A stretch of 64,000 bases of DNA from Lepisosteus oculatus (GCF_040954835.1 NW_027168257.1:396001-460000), one strand, 5' to 3'. Counted from the first letter of the stretch, positions 40,346 through 53,165 are shown. The notes: generated by a model from the sequence alone, not told the origin. Made by a program: numbers and translations.

Positions 40346-41975
40346 GACAGTGTGCATCACCAGAAAATCAATTTCAATGCATTAAAACTCTTGTTATCCT
40401 TCTGATCATTGAAGTGTCATTGCCCCAGCACTGTATACTCTTACTTTTGACGCCTGTCTGAAGTTGGATCCATTTCTAAGAATGGTGACTCACATATCCT
40501 CATGCTCAACTTTGGCTCAACCACACAAACTATGAAGTTAATCATCTGCTTTTGCTCCAAGATTTATGTTACTAGGCTCTCTCCTGGGGATCCTCGTGTT
40601 CAAACTTTGCCCTTATTGTGGATGATCCATGACAGAATTCAGGGAATTCAGAATTCTGATACCTCAGCTCAGATTCTGACTGGGCAGACTGTCATTGCCT
40701 GGTGTGAATGTGTGCATATCTGTTTTTGTGCATGTTCTGTGGCCTGTTGTACAGTACATCACAAATGAAAGGGAAATGGAAAACTAAAATAAGACTCAAG
40801 TGTTTTATCTTTCATTAACAGTGTTTCATTAGTATCTGTGCTAGATCCTGTCATCCACTGCTTACCATGACAGGCTCTAGCACAGGATAGCAGCTAATAC
40901 ATTTAACAATCTCACTGCACAATGTTGTATATTCAAGGGCTGATCTTCTGTACTTTTTCTTTCACTTTTCATTTCCTAGAAACTCAGTCCTGCCAGGAAT
41001 AATCTGAGAACAAAATCAATCTGAGTGAAAATCTAAGCAGAGGAAGATTGTTTTACAGAGTTAACAAGGTCTAATTCAAGGTCATCAGCACTAACAACAT
41101 TCTCTCTGGAGACAGGCGATAAGAAAATTGAAAGTGTGTATTGTTACACAACAGCAGAGACTATGAGTTATGCTATCATGAGAGTGGTGATGGATTTTTT
41201 TCATTGCTTAGTTTTACAGGTTCTGTACATTTGAACATTCAAAGTGACTAAAGTAAAGGAGTTTTCCCTTTTTACCACATAATTCCCAAAGATCAACACT
41301 AATAGAAAGCCTAATTCCAGCCAAGATTCAATTACTGTCTCTCAGGCATCCCAGCAGTGGATTTCATGACTTCAGACAGCCATCTTTATCAGTGGAGAAC
41401 TCAATGCTCTGAGGTTTACTGGCAGAGTCTCACACTGGGTAATACGTTGGTAAATAATGTCCTATGGAATTCTACTATTGATAAATTCTACTATGGAACT
41501 GCGATGTGTCCTGAAAAAATCTTCTATGATAGTGGTACAGTCCATCACACCCCACCTACAGCCTTTAAAAGAGAAAAAAACAAATTCTGATATTATGGTG
41601 GAAAAAGAGCCCTGGAATCTTTGTAGAAGGACAAAAGACGGAAAGAACGGGCAGTGTATCCATGGCGAAGAGAAGGGAAATATTGGAGAGAGCTTTTTTC
41701 ATACACTTTTTATCATTGTTTTTCCAGCCCAACAATGATCAACAAATATGGGCAGGCGTCCTGTGCCAAATCCAATCTACCTTTCTTCCAAGCATACAGG
41801 AATGTCAGTGAATTAAATATTGACATATGAAAATTCCCAAAAATATGCAATCACACATATGCAGTTTGAGCAAACATAAGACAATACCCAAGTACCACAA
41901 ACTACCAGGCATCATTAGCAGTTCAGGTGGGGAGCTGTGTCAGCATGCGTAGGCTGCAAAGGAACAAGTAATAGG
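40346..41975. other. no gene recognised
   Basis: AT-rich. Short frames exist (for example 41357-41590) but nothing in them is recognisable. Confidence 0.4.
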
Positions 41976-41979
41976 TCTA

Positions 41980-42095
41980 TTCCATGCTTAAAAGAGAAGA
42001 AAGAAAACACAACATTTCAGCCGTGGAGCCCTCACACCTGAAGAAGGCTCCACGGCCGAAACGTTGTGTTTTCTTTCTTCTCTTTTCATCCAGTG
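41980..42095. repeat. palindromic short element (MITE-like)
   Basis: Two arms of about 40 bp are inverted copies: AGAAGAAAGAAAACACAAC on the left and GTTGTGTTTTCTTTCTTCT on the right. Inner arms GGAGCC/GGCTCC lie around CACCTGAAGAA. Partial copies occur near 4740-4810, 5700-5850, 15480-15560 and 47740-47885. Confidence 0.75.
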
Positions 42096-43134
42096 TCATT
42101 AGCCAGTTCCTGTCAAAATAAAATAGAAATGGATAACATTCTAGAGAGAGTTTGAAATACCAAGGTACAATTTAAACCATATTTCTTCCACTACAACCAC
42201 AATATTTTGGAGAGATCGCTGAGCCTAACTGTTCTGGCATGCCCGTTAGCCTCCGTCCTGCTTCAGCAATGAATGCAACGGGGCACATTCTGAGGGAGAT
42301 GCGGTCAATCAGGTTGCAGGAAAACCACGCTATGCTTTTTTTTGAGATCCTGAAAAGGACAGAGGGGCCATGTATATGTGTGCAGCTGGATATGTAATTG
42401 CAGGTGGCGTTGCAAATTCTGCTGAAGCCCCACTGCCTGGTGTGGACGGTAGCTGTGCATGTTGCAGCAGAATTGTGCATGTGAGATCAAGGGGGCATGT
42501 CATGTGTTTGAGCACTTCACTCCCTTCCGGAAGCACGTGATTCCCTGAGTCCCAAAAATTTGTAAGTTCTTTGGATGACCTGTGGACCGATCTTTCACGA
42601 TGAAGAATTCCTTAAGAAGAATAGATCTCGGCCCACCATCCCAATGCCTCCATCTCAAAACAGCAACCTCCCACTGCCCTTAGTCTGCAAGGCAGTCCTT
42701 TCAAGTGCGATGATGACGCCGGGACCTTCGTTGCCTATTGTACGAGCTGAACTTTTGTGCTCATCAATTCAACGCTCTTTCCATCAACTCATCTTGTCTT
42801 TGACGCTTCGTGTTTTGTGCTCCTTTGACTATCGGCATATCGGGTGACTGCAAACACTGAAGTTCTTGCTTACGGAGTGTGGAACAGTGTTTTCAAGTGA
42901 TCGCTGTTCTGTCATGTTGACGCCGAGTGAATCTTTCTTTGGCAACATGGGCAGGCTGACAGCAGCGCGAGCTAAAGTAATGGCAAATTTCTTGACTTAT
43001 TTCTGAATGTGAATGTTCTTTAGAAAAGGGATGCGGCGTTGCTTCTCCCCCGTGTAAAGGTCACGCATTCCAGATGTGGTTATGAGCGAAAAGTTGCCGC
43101 AAGTGTTTGAAAAGAGCAAGAGAGGAAGCAGCCC
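42096..43134. other. no gene recognised
   Basis: Short frames on both strands (42172-42480 minus, 42575-42847 plus) without any recognisable motif. Confidence 0.4.
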
Positions 43135-43207
43135 TGCCCCGTGTGAGGATCAAACTCAGGACCTTCAGACGATGAAACTGACGCGCTACCAACTACGCCA
43201 ACGAGGC
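43135..43207 (-). tRNA. tRNA-Met (CAT), elongator type
   Basis: A 73-nt minus-strand gene with acceptor GCCTCGT/ACGGGGC, loop TTCATCG (anticodon CAT) and a GAGTTTGATCCTC T arm. The base after the anticodon is C rather than the usual A, and the T stem has a mismatch, so function is uncertain. Confidence 0.85.
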
Positions 43208-43625
43208 CAGCTGCAGTACACAGCCGGAAAGTTTGCCTCATATGGATTTCAGTCGCCCGTTCCCTAATCTTTAGACGCCCTCTGCTGGATGTTGCATTTG
43301 CCTTTTGATCTCACCGATACTTTTTTGGTCTGTTTCTGTTGCGAGTCCGTTTTTCAGATCTCACCTAGCACAAGTCTCTCTGGCTGAAGTGGCCTCTCTG
43401 CTTCAGCATCGTGCCCTCACTCAGCCATTAAAAACGTCACTCGGACTTCTGACATGCTGACATGAAATGTCAAGAGAGAGTGGCAGAGACGCTTAAGGCA
43501 GAGAGAAGATGAAGAGGGGGCGTGGCTGCGAAATGATTGACAGCTGCAATCAGCTTTAGATGGGGAAGTGTACTACTAGTAGCAGTGTAGAGCTCTCTGT
43601 GGTGGAGTTCACGCGCATGTTCTAT

Positions 43626-43698
43626 GGGCCAGTGGCGTAATGGATAACGCGTCTGACTTCGGATCAGAAGATTGTAGGTTCGAGTCCTACCTGGCTTG
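43626..43698 (+). tRNA. tRNA-Arg (TCG)
   Basis: 73 nt, with a better T stem than copy 1 (GTAGG/CCTAC). Loop CTTCGGA and acceptor GGGCCAG/CTGGCTT. TTTT follows. Confidence 0.94.
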
Positions 43699-45253
43699 CG
43701 AGGCTTTTAAACCTCTCAGGTTCCTCGGTAACAGGTTGCCGTCATGTATATGAACTATAGAAAAGCATTTGCCACAACCCGTAAATTAGCACGCAAGTGT
43801 GGGCTAGTGAACACAGAACTGTATGGAGATCATCTCCAGTTCCGAGCTCAATTGCAATGAAAAAACATGCAGAACAGAACTGGAGAGCAGCTGAATTTGT
43901 GCTCAGTAGGGTGGGGAGGACTCAGCATTCCTATTGTTCTAATTGGCATGAACTGCAGGGGATCTGAATCAGAACATGTCAGTTAGTTCGATCATTGCGT
44001 CAATATGTAGGCCACGTTAATACAGAATTATTACTTTGTCTGTCTCGTCTTTGTATATAGCTGAATGTCCCTGACAATTTCATGTTAGTTTTTAAGAACG
44101 ACATTGGTGCTAATATATACATATATAGCATATAAGGAACACGTAAAAGTTTAGTCCATGCTGAAAAGATAAGAAAACCACCACAACGTTTCATCTTGGA
44201 ATAAATCTTTACTTGTTGTTTTGCAGCCTACCCATTCTGACCTAACTCCTCCCTTGAAATTCCCTAACAGATAAGGGTACGTAACGGCTCATGCGATGCT
44301 CAGTTGCAATTTGTCCCAAAACAAACAAGAACAGCAGCTGAGGGTTTGAGTTTGAACATGCACTGTATTAAAGCAGCTTTTATTTCCATTGATAAATGCT
44401 AGATATTCCTACAGAGATTCTCCAGGTGAGTAAGCGATTCCTGTTTCTGTTTCTATTTCTGTTTCATATATATATACAGTATATATATGTTACATGTGTC
44501 TCTGCAATAGTACAAATGTGTTATACACTATCAGGGGCTGCTTTTTTGTGCACCTCATCTACAACAAGGGTTTTTTTTTTCATTTATGTTTGTGGACCTT
44601 CACCATTTGAGGAAGTGAGTTAGATAAGAAAGTTACAGGTATGGTGAGCAATGACTGACAAAGGAACGTACTGCGTATTCCTTACAGAAGTGTAAGCAAT
44701 TTGTTCTAAAAAACACCGGCTTAAGTCCAACATCGTTAGCAATCTTATTACTTAAACAGAATTAACATCAATAAACTGTAAGGTGCTGGTACATGCGAGT
44801 AGATTTGATCTTCTATTAAACAAAAATGCAATTACAGCTCTAAATAGGTCAACCTAGACTTCTGTAACAGATCTGTTCAGGTCATCGCTGTTCCTCTGAC
44901 CTTGTGATTCTTTGGAATTTTAAAAGTGTATTTCGCTTGCCTTTCATGTGGTCTGTGTACAAGTCACTGTGGCGTATGCGGTCCTACACAGCCTTGCTAT
45001 AGACGTGATGAGCCTCCGCTATGTTGCAATGGAGAACAGGTTCAGTACGGAGCTGCCGAGAAAATTCAGCTGGAAAGCTCGTTGCAGAAAAGCATCGGTA
45101 TCTGTGTCCAGCGGCAAAGCGTCCTTCGTGGGTGCTGAAGAACCGATTTCACAGGCTGCGGGTCCAGGCGATTTAGAGTGTTAAAGGTCCCAGCGAAAAC
45201 GAAACGGCGCTGGTCCTTTTACACGCACGCACGCAAACAAATGCAAAGGACGC

Positions 45254-45335
45254 CGTAGTCGGCAGGATTTGAACCTGCGCGGGGAGACCCTAACGGATTT
45301 CAAGTCCGTCACCTTAACCAATCGGGCACGACTAC
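45254..45335 (-). tRNA. tRNA-Ser (TGA), D arm altered
   Basis: 82 nt, loop CTTGAAA. The acceptor is intact (GTAGTCG/CGACTAC) but the D arm reads GCCCGATTGGTTAAGG instead of GGCCGAGTGGTTAAGG, so it is slightly degraded relative to 16588. Confidence 0.88.
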
Positions 45336-46871
45336 AGCGAACGCCGGGGCCGCTGCCTTCTTGCTACAATCGAACAGGGAGTGCGAGGCGGCGGCGGCAG
45401 CTGAGGCAACTTTTTTCAAGTTCGCTCTCCGTTTAAGAAACCTTTTACGCCATACGTGCAAGCACACACACACACACCTCAGAGGACTTAAGGGTGGCTT
45501 CAAGTTGGAATGATAAAATCTCCCCGTTCGGACATGAAAACAGAACGTTCTTAGACAGAAAGCAATCAACAACGGAGACATGTGGACGACGATTTTAGTC
45601 ACTGCACTTTGAATAGCATTTTTACTCCAGTTACAGGAGATGCATCAATGGCCCTTGACCTACGCTCTTACCAATGCCTTGAACATTCAAACAAAACAGC
45701 CCTCAAGTCCTGCGGTTTAATATAACGCTGTTACGTGTCGAGGCAGTATTTGACTCTGTCCTACCGTTGAGACACGGGGCGTATATGGAAACGAACACAT
45801 GCTACGGATCGTCTCTAATCGGTCCCTACAGCTGGAAGGCTCCTTGAAGCGTGCACCCCCATCATTCATCTTTGCGCATCTGTGAAAGGTAGACTCTTGA
45901 GCAATGTTTGAGCCAGCTCTAAGGCAACTAGTGCTATTGGACAGAGACCTCTGGAAGATCCTAAGAGTCTCTTAACACCACTTCCAGCAGCAAGCTTAAT
46001 TGTTCGCTGGAGGTCTCCCACCCAGGTACTGACCAGGCAAAGAATCACCACTACATTGAATGAGGAAGTTAATCCTGAAATCCAATTACATATCTCAAGG
46101 TAAGACAAATCCATAAGAACATGTCTTAGTATTACTTCGTTTACATTAGTATGGCACTGAGTTGGAGCTCCTCTTTAAGCTGTGGTTTAGTTTTGCATTC
46201 ATGTGTTTCTAGAGCAGTGATTTATGGGGGTGGGTGGGTCTTTCACAGAGGCTCAGGACAAATCCCCCGCCTGAAAGTCTAATGTGTGCGTTCAGACAGT
46301 CACAGGTCAAGAGCCAGGCAGGAGGACAATGGACAGAAGAGCCAACGAACTAAAAATAAAAGAACAGATATGAAAAAGCCACCATCTTTTTCTTTTTGAC
46401 ATTTTCCGACTTTCATGCAAGCCAGGACAAAGTTGCTCAGAGCTACTTGTGGATTCAAATACTCTATCGAGTGCTTTGATGAGTTTTTGCAATTTGATTG
46501 TCATCCTGTCAGCCTGTTTCTGTTTTTTTTTTTCAATCTAGGGATGGAAAGTATGAGGGAAATGATGGAGCAATCAATAACCGCTCCGGAAAAATGGCAG
46601 AAAGAAATGGTCCGTCACTAAGGACATTTGTGAAGCAGAGGAGTGACATCACCACAAAGGCGACACATTCTGCTGATGGTTTTGGTGAATAATGATTGAG
46701 GCGCGTTAAGAGAAAGGCAGCTGTGTCAGCATGCGTAGGCTGCAAAGGATCAAGCAAAGGTTTACTCCATGCTGAAAAGAGAAGAAAAGAAGCACAACGT
46801 TTCGACTGTGGAGCCTTCTGCGCCATCTTCTTTAGCGGTGATGATGTTTACATTGGAAAAACTGAGACATG

Positions 46872-46945
46872 CATCCCTGGGTGGGCTTGAACCCCCAACC
46901 TTTCGGTTAACAGCCTAACGCACTAACCGATTGCGCCACAGAGAC
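46872..46945 (-). tRNA. tRNA-Asn (GTT), decaying
   Basis: The same gene position as 4864 and 25250, but with an anticodon-stem mismatch (TTAGG against CCGAA), an altered T stem and a G-T pair at the end of the acceptor. Probably a pseudogene. Confidence 0.8.
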
Positions 46946-47188
46946 TGACGGCCGCTTGTGCTCCCTACATTTGCAGGTTTATGGTCAAAGAAAACAATCA
47001 CTTGCGCTTCTTGCAGCCGGCAATCTTTTTCCACTGACAACCAAGAAATGGATTTCATCTTTCACAAGCTGTATGGATTTCTTCAAAAACAAGTTATTCC
47101 AGAAAGGAAATGAATTCTTGCATTAAACTGAACCAAGCTGTACATGTTTGTCTGAAATGAGACATTCGGCACAACAAGACACGGAGAG

Positions 47189-47262
47189 AGGCACCGCTGG
47201 TATTCAGACCCAGGATCGCCTGCTGACTAGGCGGGCACTTTAAGCCACTAGGGAACAGCGCC
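47189..47262 (-). tRNA. tRNA-Thr (AGT)-like, degenerate
   Basis: Third copy of the degenerate Thr gene. The anticodon loop is CTAGTCA. Confidence 0.7.
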
Positions 47263-48138
47263 AGCGGAGCACCGCGCTTTTACAGACACTTGGACACATC
47301 TGCGTTCGGTGTGCACTTAACCTGCTCTCTGAGCCCGTTGCCTCCGTCCCATTTAATAGCAGAACTGACGCCAAGAGAAATGATGAGAAATGGCATTTAT
47401 CGGGCACTTTTCATGTCCAAGGAGCTCAATGCCCTTGACACCTCCCCAAGGCGACAGAGCTGTGCATTCTTTGGCGACACCATTTTTTCTTTTGTTTAAT
47501 TTCTATACTTATTGATAGAATAAAAACGATATGTCATGTACTGTAAGGGAAATGTCTCTTTTCATGGGGAAAGCTAGCACCAGCAAATGTTGTGTTTAGA
47601 AGAAGTGATTTAACATGACACGTGACCTAATTTACCGGAGCAAAAGCTCACCCAGCAAGCCCTGCTTTACTTCTACAGGAGAGAAGTACTGTAGAGTCTG
47701 CAAGATGTTCAGCTGGGTAGCTACGTCAGCATGCCTCGGCTGCAAAGGAACAAGTAATAGGTTTATTGCATGCTGAAAAGAGAAGAACGGAAACACAGCG
47801 TTTCGACTGTGAGGTCTTCTCACACCTGAAGAAGTCTCACACCTGTAAAAGGCTCCATGGTTTTCTTTCTTCTCTTTTCAACATGGAATACACTTATTGT
47901 CTGCAAGATGTGACAATTTCATGGTGTTTTGGAAGAAAACCTTTTTTCTTTGAATTCAAAATCAATCGGAATTTCAGCACGACACATCAACACTTTTTCA
48001 ATTTTAAGGAGATGATATTTTAAACCTGATAAAAATAGTAGGAAACACAAGTTTCTTGCTGTGAAAATTTAGATGGGGAAGTGTACTACTGGTAGCAGTG
48101 TAGAGCTCTCTGTGGTGGAGTGCAAGCGCATGTTCTAT

Positions 48139-48211
48139 GGGCCAGTGGCGTAATGGATAACATGTCTGACTTCGGACCAGAAGATTGTAGGTTCGAGTCC
48201 TGCCTGGCTCG
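48139..48211 (+). tRNA. tRNA-Arg (TCG), decaying
   Basis: 73 nt with loop CTTCGGA but an A-C mismatch in the anticodon stem (TCTGA/CCAGA) and a changed D stem (ATAACATG). Confidence 0.82.
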
Positions 48212-48597
48212 TGAGGCTTTTAAACCTCTCAGGTTCCTCGGTAACAGGTTGCCGTCATGTATATGAACTATAGAAAAGCATCTGCCACAACCCGTAAATT
48301 AGCACGCAAGTGCGGGCTAGTTAACACAGAACTGTATGGAGATCATCTCCAGCTCTGAGCTCAATTGCAATGAAAAAACATGCAGAACAGAACTGGAGAG
48401 CAGCTGAATTTGTGCTCAGTAGGGTGGGGAGGACTCAGCATTGCTATTGTTCTAATTGGCATGAACTGCAGGGGATCTGAATCAGAACACGTCAGTTAGT
48501 TCGATCATTGCGTCAATATGTAGGCCACGTTAATATAGAATTATTACTTTGTCTGTCTCGTCTTTGTATATAGCTGAATGTCCCTGACAATTTCATG

Positions 48598-48945
48598 TTG
48601 CCTGCGATGTGTCCCCTCTCCCCACAGCAGTGGCAGATGATCAGCCGTCGTCGCTCCCCCAACATCGTCGCGCTGGGCGTCTCCTCCTCCCCATCTGATT
48701 CCCCGTGCGCCCCTCCGTTGGTGCCCACCGGTCTCCTCGAATACGGCAACAGTGTGCTCAGCCAGAGCCAGGGCCTGCTCCAAGGGGACCAGTGCGGCCA
48801 GCATCACGTGGCACTGCACCTCAGTCGGCGCCGGGGCCAGGAAAGCCTGGAGCGCTATTTCCCGGTGGGCCTCCTCCGGAAGAGTAGGGTAACCCTGGCG
48901 GGCTAAGTAGGCCACGTCTGCGGCTGTTACCTTCACTGTTACCTG
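48598..48945 (-). pseudogene. Ty3/gypsy Gag fragment
   Basis: The minus-strand frame from ATG 48936 encodes a Gag C-terminal part rich in Ala and Glu. It ends at the first half of a zinc knuckle (CHCCGERGH in a shifted frame). The knuckle is cut exactly at the joint with the tRNA unit at 48597. GC-rich, unlike the surroundings. One frame shift separates body and knuckle. Confidence 0.7.
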
Positions 48946-51153
48946 GATACCTCTTTATCTAGAACTCACTCTTCCCCCTGCCTGTCTGGCTTCTTTTAAT
49001 CCTTCTGTGCCCGGATTGCAGCGGGTAAGATATTTTTCCAAGAAAAAAAGAGAAATTAAAAAAAGAGAAATTTCACCAGAGCCCCTGCTCATGTCTAATT
49101 TTTAGTTTAGAAGGATTCAAGCAGGATTTTGGATGAAAGGCAGCGACCTTAATCAAGCCCAAATCATAATTGAACCCGTTCAGAGCCTACATTACATTTT
49201 AGTGTTTCATTCTGAGCAGAATGCCCTCACACCTGAAGAAGGCTTGCGTTTTCTTCTCTTTTAAGCATGTGTACAATGCTGTAATACAATTTAAAATAAT
49301 TAAAAGTTTAAAAAGTATCAACTAAACTCCATTAATATCGAGTGTCTTTTATACAGCTTTTATACAGCTTTTAAGTATAGATTACACTTTTCTAAAATGT
49401 ATTTAAAAAATAAAAACGATTACTAATCTAATCTTTCCACGTTTGATCCCAAAATCCCAAGAAAAATTAATCTAAACTAGGAGAAAGCTATGCTGAAAGT
49501 TTATTAATATACTTAGAAGACAAAGATAACAATTTATGTTGCATTTGTCTGATTGTGAATCAAAAAATACATTTAATTAACTGCTCTCAGTGACAGCTGA
49601 CAATCCTCCATACACTCAAGTGAAAAATTAGTAATGCCAATGTAAACGTGGTATTTACAATTTGTTGATAATAGAAATGTTAAGTTCTCTAAAGCTTTTT
49701 GAGGCAGCAAAAGATTTGAACACCCTATATTGTAATGAGCTGCTGAGCTGAGAATGGGTTATGTTCCTGCTGTCAGAGGGGGTGGAAAGTGCCCGCGGTT
49801 ATTTAATTAGTATTACAATTCACACTGATTCCCTTGAAAAGGTATGGACATAAGAATATTCGTGCGTGGTCAAAAAATGGCATTAAGCACTTAAAATTAA
49901 TATGGTTAATAAGAGTAAACTGGAACATGCTGTACAAGATCGGCTAAACTGGGATCTATCGCTTACGCCTGAAATTGGAGCTGCTGTCGCAGTGAATAGC
50001 GACTAATAAGTCTGTCTTTCTGTGGGGGGAAGGGAATCTGATCTGATCTGCAAACCTCCAACAGAGCTGTTCAACTGGTTTTTGTCGGGCACATCAAGTG
50101 TCAGGTGTAAGCGATAAATATATTTAGCTGAAAAGCTGTACAACGCAAGACATTTCAGTACTCTAGGTTTCGTGAAAAAGCACATTGTGCTGCTGTAATA
50201 CAGTTTAAAATAATTAAAAGTCTAAACAGTATCAGCTTAGGTATGGGTTGTATTTTTAAAAAAGTCAAAAACCGCACTCAAAATGCAATTTAGCGCTTTC
50301 TGGCAAGAGGAGACACCCAAATTAATAATGTAACATGCTACTGTTTGTGCATGGATATAGTTATAATGCTATTTCCTTAGACACGTGATTCCATGTTTTA
50401 TTTTGAATCCCCGGCGGAACCGGGCATCCATAAGAATCAAGTACTGTAACAGGTTTATTCTATGCTGAAAAAAAAAGAAGAAAGAAAACACATTCCATAA
50501 GAATCAGCGCCTTTATATAGCGCCTTTAAAGGTGGCTTCTCAAAACGCTTTACAGGATAAAAACAACAATAACAACAACAACAACAACAATATTGTGTTT
50601 CATTGCACTTTGACAGATTGTCTTTAAATCAACTGTTGATTTAAAGTTTGACAGTAAATGTTTATATTGTAACGCATACAGCCTCCATTTCTTATTAAAA
50701 ATGTAGCCTAAGAGGGGGGGTCTGCTCTCACAATCCTCCATATACTCAAGTGAAAAATTAATAATGCCAATGTAAACATCGTATTTACAATTTGTTGATA
50801 ATAAAAATGTTAAGTTTTTTAAAGCTTTGTGATAGTTTACCCAGTTTACCCATTGTTATTAAAAATGACTTGGATTCGAACATGTTGTGATATTTAGAAA
50901 TATAAAAGTCAATTAATTGTCAATTTCCATATTTATGTCTTTATTTAGCGGTTTCATTAGTGACAAAGGCTAAACTTTCTTGGAAAAATGTCTTTGCTGT
51001 CTTGCTGATACATTAAGCTTTCTAACCTCAGCCACAAAGTCATGTGACTGATTTTTCGCCCTGTTTCGTTGGTTAAACGCAATGATCACAAGCACCACCA
51101 TGGTAACTGGGACATGTAGTTTTTAATTCAGATTGAATTATAACTGTACGTAC
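48946..51153. other. AT-rich spacer, CAA microsatellite
   Basis: No gene. A (CAA)n run lies at about 50564-50590. Around 50490-50560 is a dispersed segment (CAAAACGCTTTACAG) often seen in fish interspersed repeats. 49570-49680 and 50735-50820 are similar to each other. Confidence 0.5.
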
Positions 51154-52030
51154 TGTAGCGGCGAGGCTTATTAATAAGACAGAATTAAGTGTTGCTGTGC
51201 TTTCCCAAATGAGGCCCCATCTCCCTCTTCATCTCTGTGGTGCAGTCACAGAGAAGCTATTCATGCAGACTGATTTAAAGATGTTTTCTTTTGATAAGGT
51301 ACAGCTCCCAAATGGGGATGCACTTAGCTAAGCCTGGCTATCATGATCAATGGTCATCCATTGGCGCCTAAAGGTCTGCAAGATTCCAAGAGAGAGCCTC
51401 ATCCAAGTGGTCTACAACCCCAAGGTCAGCATCACCAGAGCACCGTCGCAAGCTGAACAGCAAAGCCTGGCATAGAGCCAGAGAGCGCGGATTAGACAGC
51501 AACAAGCCTGCAACTGCTTCTTTGTGCCCGCAGGAGATCTGAATCCCCAGAGATTGGATGAGTATTCAACTTCACTGCATGACAGCTCGAGAATTCAATT
51601 GTTATCCCAACCATTTGATATCAATTTAATTCCTAAGAGTTATGTACTTGTTTTGAGTATCTAGTGTAGAAGTTATAACCAAGTTCATTTACGAAACGGT
51701 CTAAATGAATGATATACTGAACGTATGTCCTCTTGATATATGTAACTCTTTGTAACTGACTGAATATATACCTTTTGTATTCTGATAACCCTCTCGATAA
51801 GATCTGTTAGGTTTACATGCATATTCTATGTATTAATAAATGTATCCTCATGTATTAGTACCTGTGTGTGTGCGTTGTTTGAGTTATATCGCAAGGTTGG
51901 ATTCTAAAGCCATTAAAAGAATCATTTTGTGATTTACTGCTACAATGAATAATTGTCCCAGTAAATCCCAAATCCTACAGAACTAGTGCCTTCAGAGAGC
52001 ACACTACAGATGTTACCTATTTATCGTTGA
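51154..52030 (+). repeat. LTR of the element B family, internally deleted
   Basis: Starts TGTAGCGGCGAGGC like element B's LTR read in its own direction and follows it to about 52030. It lacks an inner block of roughly 500 bp and is clearly diverged. No internal element follows, so it is a solo LTR or the remains of one. Confidence 0.8.
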
Positions 52031-52409
52031 ACAGGATGTATGTGATGTGGCGACTAGGTTCAATTTTGTATCCTCTTTAAAAGATTAAGGACTGGGGTGA
52101 GTGTGATTTACCACCCTTTCAGCTAAGAACCCGACGTGCGGACCGTTTAAGCTGCATAGACTCGGTCGTTTAACTCTTCTCCATTAGCAGGGTTAAGGTT
52201 AAAGAAAAAAACATTGCTGACTTCTTTTTTTTTTTTGCCAGCCGCGAGCGCAGATTAGCAAGATTTGTATTTCATGTTTTGCAAGTTGCATCCATTTTAA
52301 GAAAAACAAGTCGCGTTAAAGACAGGAAATGAATGCTTGCATTTAATTAAGTCTAGCCGTAGGCGGTTGTCCATAATGACCCGTTCTGTTCGAGAAGACG
52401 GAACAAAAA
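52031..52409. other. no gene recognised
   Basis: Spacer downstream of tRNA-Thr on the minus strand; contains a poly(T) run near 52225. Confidence 0.4.
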
Positions 52410-52483
52410 AGGCACCACTGGGATTCAGACCCAGGGTCTCCTGTTTACTAGACAAGTGCTTTAACCAACTAAGCCACAGCACC
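52410..52483 (-). tRNA. tRNA-Thr (AGT), intact
   Basis: A 74-nt minus-strand gene with acceptor GGTGCTG/TGGTGCC, loop CTAGTAA and a stem ending in ACAGG. A TTTTTT Pol III terminator follows immediately. The T loop reads GTCTGAAT, as in the degenerate Thr copies, so those share an ancestor with it. Confidence 0.93.
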
Positions 52484-52861
52484 CCGGGAGCACTGTCCTT
52501 TTGCAGCCACTTGGACACACCACTCAGACACATCTGCATTGCAACTTGCTCCGCCTGCTCGCGGAGCAAGTTGCCACCTTTACATACAATAGCAACATCG
52601 ACACCAAGAGAAAGGATGACAAATGGCTTTTATCTGGAACTTTTCATGTCCAAGGAGCTCAATGTGCTTTCTGTGTACAACAGGGCCACTGAACTGCACA
52701 CTGGCCACTGAACCACAGCAGTGGCTTGCTGGCTTGACATCTCCCAAGGAAAATGTTGAAATCGCATGTGGAACAGGAAAAGGACCCTCGAGTACGAGGG
52801 AAAAAAAAGAAAAAGATCATCTGGAGTGCACCAAGCCATGTCCGGACAGCCTAGCTTCCAC

Positions 52862-52943
52862 GACGAGGTGGCCGAGTGGTTAAGGAGATGGAATGCTGAT
52901 CCATTGTGCTCTGCACGCATTGGTTCGAATCCCTTTCTCGTCG
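52862..52943 (+). tRNA. tRNA-Ser (GCT)
   Basis: 82 nt with GACGAGG/CTCGTC acceptor, loop ATGCTGA (anticodon GCT), variable arm TGCTCTGCA and T loop TTCGAAT. Some stem changes (AGGAGATGG; TTGG with CCCT) make the fold weaker than usual. Confidence 0.85.
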
Positions 52944-53039
52944 CTCTCCATGTTTGACGTTGGCCATCCTGTTGTTTGCTCCGGTTCTAGAGCCGTACAT
53001 TTTCTAGCGGTGGCTGAACATGGTATAATAGGCTAACGT

Positions 53040-53165
53040 TGGTATCGAGCAGTGACAGTATTTACGTGCCGCTGCTGCCAAGTGGCTCTGGGTTGAGACC
53101 GCGTTTTCACTTACTTGCAACGCAAACGGAGAAAGCGATTTTTGACAGTCTCTCGAGAGACTGCG
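53040..53165 (+). pseudogene. decayed U4-like snRNA
   Basis: CGAGCAGTGACAGTATTTACG resembles the U4 5' end. The 3' part is better kept: GCGATTTTTGACAGTCTCTCGAGAGACTGCG, i.e. Sm site and terminal hairpin, with a degenerate 3' box (GTTTAGGGATAGA) at 53172. The middle is largely unrecognisable. Confidence 0.65.

Larger units (their letters stand above)
43557..48597. repeat. 4.5-kb tRNA unit, array 2
   Basis: One full unit plus part of the next: Arg 43626, Ser 45254, Asn 46872, Thr 47189, Arg 48139. The Arg-Arg distance is 4513 bp. It contains the uninterrupted target sites of ERV-A (43997-44000 and 48510-48513) and element B (46764-46767). It ends abruptly at a Ty3/gypsy fragment. Confidence 0.9.

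Noticed and set aside
41357-41740. Plus-strand frames suspected to be Env SU remains
   Set aside because: Cysteine pattern and context insufficient; not supportable by eye.
42172-42480. Minus-strand frame suspected to be a transposase fragment
   Set aside because: No catalytic motif or family signature could be seen.
50560-50592. Possible repeat array of the CRISPR kind
   Set aside because: It is a simple CAA microsatellite in a vertebrate genome.
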